Below are positions 60,881-64,000 of a DNA stretch of 64,000 nt, piece after piece. The notes beneath the pieces were generated by a model. That model made no database searches. It was not told the DNA's origin and saw nothing but the letters and a program-made list of their open reading frames with translations. Within the stretch, counting starts at the first letter, position 1. Every line of letters starts with the position of its first letter. The DNA lies in the NCBI GenBank assembly GCA_964529285.1, contig CAZGWK010000010.1, forward strand, positions 1-64,000, read 5' to 3'. The DNA comes from SURF-21 sp964529285 (lineage in GTDB: Bacteria; Actinomycetota; Geothermincolia; Geothermincolales; RBG-13-55-18). The translations under genes and the position numbers were made by a program.

Positions 60881-62842
60881 GTGGACGAGCCCCTGGTACA
60901 GAACCCGGTGGCAATATTCCTGACCATCGTGGCGGTCATACTCCTGGCGCCGATGCTGTTTGAGCGCTTCCGGCTGCCTGGGATCGTGGGGTTGATCATC
61001 GGGGGCATAATCATCGGGCCCCACGTCCTGCACCTGCTCTCCGCCGATTTCACCATGGAGACCCTGGGCATGATCGGCCTCGTCTACCTGATGTTCAGCG
61101 TGGGGCTGGAGATAGAGTTCAAGCAGTTCAGGAGGGTCCGCAACGAAGCCCTGGTGCTCGGGATTTTCACCTTCATGGTTCCGGAGATAGTCGGTATTAT
61201 CACCGGACGCTGGCTGGGATTCAGCTGGAACAGCTCCGTCCTGCTGGGCGCGGTGGTGGCTTCTCACGCCCTGATAAACTATCCCCTGCTGAACCGGCTG
61301 GGTATTCTGCGCAACGACGCAGTCGCGGCAACCATGGGGGCCACCGTCTTTACGGACCTTCTGGCGCTGTTGGTGCTGGCCTACGTAGTGCGTGTGAGTG
61401 GGGGGGATTTTACGCCCTGGGGCATATTCCTGCTCATCGTCTCCATGTTAGCTTACATCTCGGTGGTTCTCGTCGCTTTGCCGCGGCTGGGGAAGCTGTT
61501 CTTCCGGCGTTTCACGGGGCGCTCGGTGGAGTTCCAGTTCATCCTGCTCATCCTTTTTTTCTCCGCACTGGTCGCGGAATTGGTGGGGCTGCACGTCATC
61601 ATAGGAGCCTTCCTTGCCGGGCTGGCCATCAACTCCACCCTGCCGTCGCGCAGCCCGGTGGTCAACAGGGTGCTCTTCCTCGGAGAATCCCTCTTCATAC
61701 CCATCTTCCTTATCTATGTCGGTATGATACTCGATCCCGGTGTGCTCTTCACCGAACCAAGCTCGCTCCTGGCCGGGGGGATTCTTTTATCCATCGTCTA
61801 TCTGAGCAAGCTGGTACCAGCTTGGGCGGCATCGGGCATTTTCGGGTACAACCGCGACGAATTGATAACCATATGGGGCATCACCCAGGCCCAGGCCACT
61901 ACCACCCTGGCGGTTCTACTGGTGGGCACGGATATGGAGTTGATCACCTCGACTTTCTTCAACGGCGGGATCATGATGGTCATGGTTACCTGCATCACGT
62001 CATCGATAATCGTGCAGCGCTTCGGCTCCCGCCTCCTCCCCTCCAAGGTTCCGCGGGATGAAGGCAAGCTCTTCGAGCGCATACTGGTGGCGACCGCAAA
62101 CCCCAGCACCCACGAGTACCTGCTCGGACTGGCCGGCGTGCTGGCGCGCACTGCGGACGGCGAGCTCCTGCCCCTTTACGTTACTCTGCACAACATGGGC
62201 GAGTGCCTCTGGGAAGAGGACCTCGGCGAGAGGCTGGAGGGTACCGAGGAGCTGGACGACCCCGAGACGAAAACGGAGTTGATCCACCGCGTTGACACCT
62301 CGGTGCCCGACGGCATAATGCATGCGGCCATGGAAAGAAAAGCCACCATGATCGTCATGGGTTGGCATGGGGAGAAAGCGTTTCGCTACAGCGCCTTCGG
62401 CACGGTGGTCGACCAGGTACTGCTCAACGCGGAGATACCGGTGCTGGTGGGCCGCATGATCACTTCCGTAAACGCCCTCAAGCGCTTAGTTCTCGTAGTG
62501 CCCGCGGGGAGCGTCATGATCGGATCGCTGCAGGAGGTGATGGACGTCATCTCGGCCCTGGCATCCGCGATAAACGTGCCCCTGGTCGTCCTCAGTGACG
62601 AAGATTATCTCTCCGCGATACGGGGGCTGGCCGAGCAAATGAGCCTGGAGCCGCAGCCCAAGGTATTCAAGCTCGGACGCAACGCGGTTAGAGATGCGGC
62701 ATCGCGCACCAGCCACTCGGACCTGATCGTGGTGACCACGATAATCTCGCGCTTGCGCTTCGGTTCCAGCCTTGGCCGCATACCGGAGCAGCTAGCCGAC
62801 GAAAGCGATGCTTCCCTTGCGGTTGTCGTCTTTCCATCCTAG
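60881..62842 (+). CDS. Cation:proton antiporter (CPA2/Kef-type) with C-terminal USP-like domain
   Basis: A 653-residue membrane protein. About 12 helices fill residues 10-385 with CPA2 signatures such as FRLPGIVGLIIGGIIIGPHVL and GLVYLMFSVGLEIEFKQFRR, VFTDLLALLVLAYVV and LHVIIGAFLAGLAI. The helix-rich transport part should exchange Na+ or K+ for H+. The C-terminal 250 residues hold two universal-stress-protein-like alpha/beta modules (KLFERILVATANPSTHEYL... and LKRLVLVVPAGSVMIGS...), a nucleotide- or signal-responsive regulatory part, instead of the TrkA-N domain of KefB/C. GTG 60881 is preceded by AAAGGAAGGTGG. Confidence 0.9.
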   Translation: MDEPLVQNPVAIFLTIVAVILLAPMLFERFRLPGIVGLIIGGIIIGPHVLHLLSADFTMETLGMIGLVYLMFSVGLEIEFKQFRRVRNEALVLGIFTFMVPEIVGIITGRWLGFSWNSSVLLGAVVASHALINYPLLNRLGILRNDAVAATMGATVFTDLLALLVLAYVVRVSGGDFTPWGIFLLIVSMLAYISVVLVALPRLGKLFFRRFTGRSVEFQFILLILFFSALVAELVGLHVIIGAFLAGLAINSTLPSRSPVVNRVLFLGESLFIPIFLIYVGMILDPGVLFTEPSSLLAGGILLSIVYLSKLVPAWAASGIFGYNRDELITIWGITQAQATTTLAVLLVGTDMELITSTFFNGGIMMVMVTCITSSIIVQRFGSRLLPSKVPRDEGKLFERILVATANPSTHEYLLGLAGVLARTADGELLPLYVTLHNMGECLWEEDLGERLEGTEELDDPETKTELIHRVDTSVPDGIMHAAMERKATMIVMGWHGEKAFRYSAFGTVVDQVLLNAEIPVLVGRMITSVNALKRLVLVVPAGSVMIGSLQEVMDVISALASAINVPLVVLSDEDYLSAIRGLAEQMSLEPQPKVFKLGRNAVRDAASRTSHSDLIVVTTIISRLRFGSSLGRIPEQLADESDASLAVVVFPS

Positions 62843-62996
62843 GCACCAACACTTATGTTCAAGGCTACTGTGATAAAATCCGGCTTTGCAGGCAACTGAT
62901 TCAAAACAAATACGACCGACGCTGCACGGCATGCATATCGCGGCAGTAAGAAAAGATCCTGATGGGGATCTCGGAAATCACTCGCAGCCCTTGAAA

Positions 62997-63005
62997 TGCT
63001 ATAAT
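62997..63005 (+). promoter_or_regulatory. Extended -10 promoter of the CrtC/AttH-like gene
   Basis: TGCTATAAT is a full extended -10 element (TG, one base, perfect hexamer) 37 bases before ATG 63042. No strong -35, as expected for this class. Confidence 0.5.
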
Positions 63006-63041
63006 GCTGACGGTATGTCAGATTTAAAGGGGGTTGATTGC

Positions 63042-64000
63042 ATGGCAGCAGAACCGGTAATCGATGAATGGTCGGGGCCGGGTGAGAAAGACGGCATCAT
63101 CGTACCCATCACCGCCGCGGAGAACGCCGTCAACCGCGCGGCAAGCAAGAGCAAGTTCTACGGCGAATGGTGGTACTTCGACGCGCGCCTGGAGGACGGC
63201 CACGTGGTGGTGGGCTTCCTGCAGGCCTCGGAGCTGATGACGCGCAAGCCGGGGATAGAGATACACGTCTACAAGCCGTCGGGGGAGAAGGTATCGGTGG
63301 TGAAAAAATTTTCCGCGCCCGAGCTGCGCACCTCCGAGGAGAAATGCGACGTATGGGTGGGCAAGAACCACTGCTGGGTGGAATGGCCGCAGGAGGGCGA
63401 CCTGCCCACGCACCATGTACATATCTCCGAGGACGGCATGGAACTCGACCTCACCTTCGTAAGCGAGGTCCCGGGATGGAAGCCGGGCAAGGGCAAGACC
63501 AGGTACGGCGACCGCGGCTTCTTCAGCTGGGTGGTGCCCATACCACGCGCGCGGGTGGAGGGGACGGTGAAGTACGAGGGCAGGACCCTGCAGGCCGCAG
63601 GCATCGGATATCACGACCACAACGTGATCACCACCGACGCGCGGCGCATCATCTCCTGGTGGTATTGGGGCCGCCTGTACACGGACGACTTCACCCTGCT
63701 CTACGCCTACGTACGCACGCAGAAACGTTTCGGCAACGTAGCCTCCAAGCCGCTCATGCTCGCCTACAAGGACAAGGTCATCATCAGCTCCGGGGAGATG
63801 GAGGTAAGGGAGAGGGACGTAACCTTCAACGAAGTGGCCAACCGCACCTACCCGGCCGTGCTGGAGCTGGAGATACCTGACCAGTTGTACCTGCGCTTCG
63901 ACGTCAAGCGCATCATCGACTGCCAGGACTTCCTGAAGGAGCTCAACCCCATGCTCATGAACGCGGCCGTGAGATGGCTGGTTAACAGGTTCATGCGCCC
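63042..64000 (+). CDS. CrtC/AttH-like lipocalin-fold protein (3' end beyond the window)
   Basis: At least 319 codons, open to the window end. The opening SKFYGEWWYFDARLEDGHVVVGFL is the start of the carotenoid 1,2-hydratase (CrtC) / AttH-like double-lipocalin fold. PRARVEGTVKYEGRTLQAAGIGYHDHNVI and SWWYWGRLYTDDFTLLYAYV form the second half with the conserved Gly-x-Gly-Tyr-His-Asp-His segment. In CrtC this fold hydrates carotenoid double bonds; in other bacteria related proteins act on hydrophobic lipids. No carotenoid genes are in view. ATG 63042 follows AAAGGGGG. Confidence 0.82.
   Translation, partial: MAAEPVIDEWSGPGEKDGIIVPITAAENAVNRAASKSKFYGEWWYFDARLEDGHVVVGFLQASELMTRKPGIEIHVYKPSGEKVSVVKKFSAPELRTSEEKCDVWVGKNHCWVEWPQEGDLPTHHVHISEDGMELDLTFVSEVPGWKPGKGKTRYGDRGFFSWVVPIPRARVEGTVKYEGRTLQAAGIGYHDHNVITTDARRIISWWYWGRLYTDDFTLLYAYVRTQKRFGNVASKPLMLAYKDKVIISSGEMEVRERDVTFNEVANRTYPAVLELEIPDQLYLRFDVKRIIDCQDFLKELNPMLMNAAVRWLVNRFMR

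Noticed and set aside
1..64000. tRNA, rRNA and CRISPR arrays
   Set aside because: No T-loop-like GGTTCRANYCC with a matching acceptor stem, no rRNA signature and no regularly spaced repeats were found by reading both strands.

Overview
This is a GC-rich bacterial chromosomal window with densely packed genes. It is dominated by CoA-ester, flavin and iron-sulfur redox chemistry. Two very large secreted proteins carry tandem 'W[YR]FAEG...' repeats, a repeat style I associate from memory with uncultured, mostly anaerobic actinobacterial lineages. Together with the acyl-CoA dehydrogenases, heterodisulfide-reductase-like Fe-S proteins, FixC/FixX-like pair and old-yellow-enzyme and nitronate-monooxygenase-like flavoproteins, this suggests an anaerobic or microaerophilic, lipid- or aromatic-degrading actinobacterium. 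That assignment is an inference. No rRNA, tRNA, CRISPR array, transposase or phage gene was seen.

Layout. 0-5.4 kb: an MBL-fold hydrolase, then a beta-oxidation-type run (zinc-ribbon protein, acyl-CoA dehydrogenase, MenB/BadI-like crotonase, 3-hydroxyacyl-CoA dehydrogenase, thioesterase) closed by a strong terminator. 5.5-16 kb: PQQ-repeat lipoprotein, two SDRs, nitronate monooxygenase/FabK-like enzyme, PaaK-like CoA ligase, PadR regulator, an unusual Cys-rich ferredoxin, an ABC export pair and a truncated UxaA-type protein. 16.3-17.3 kb: mostly non-coding, with an orphan terminator. 17.3-23.5 kb: secreted caspase-like repeat protein, PAS histidine kinase, GX3-repeat lipoprotein, GNAT. 23.6-30.2 kb: AddAB/RecB-like helicase-nuclease pair. 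30.4-34.6 kb: two flavoproteins, ferredoxin and acyl-CoA dehydrogenase. 34.8-44.6 kb: MFS exporter, three tandem paralogous HdrD/GlpC-like Fe-S proteins, amidohydrolase, methyltransferase, OYE. 45-52.2 kb: a duplicated-domain Cys-rich protein and a giant secreted beta-propeller/Ig/WYFAEG protein interrupted by a 100-N assembly gap. 52.3-64 kb: DUF169, SDR, DUF3795 plus FAD oxidase, NfeD/stomatin pair, GGR-type flavoprotein, arsenite methyltransferase with a 45-codon gene before it, cation/proton antiporter and a CrtC/AttH-like protein cut by the window end.

The most striking feature not explained by genes is a family of intergenic inverted-repeat elements whose ends carry GGGGTCA. They sit at, and often overlap, the stop codons of about a dozen genes, and at two genes they appear to have replaced the original 3' end. 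They look like REP/REPIN or MITE-type sequences mobilised in trans. Other items for a second look are the Hdr-like triplet with a degenerate middle copy, the caspase-like secreted protein, the 21-repeat propeller with a predictable gap length, and several small or broken genes.
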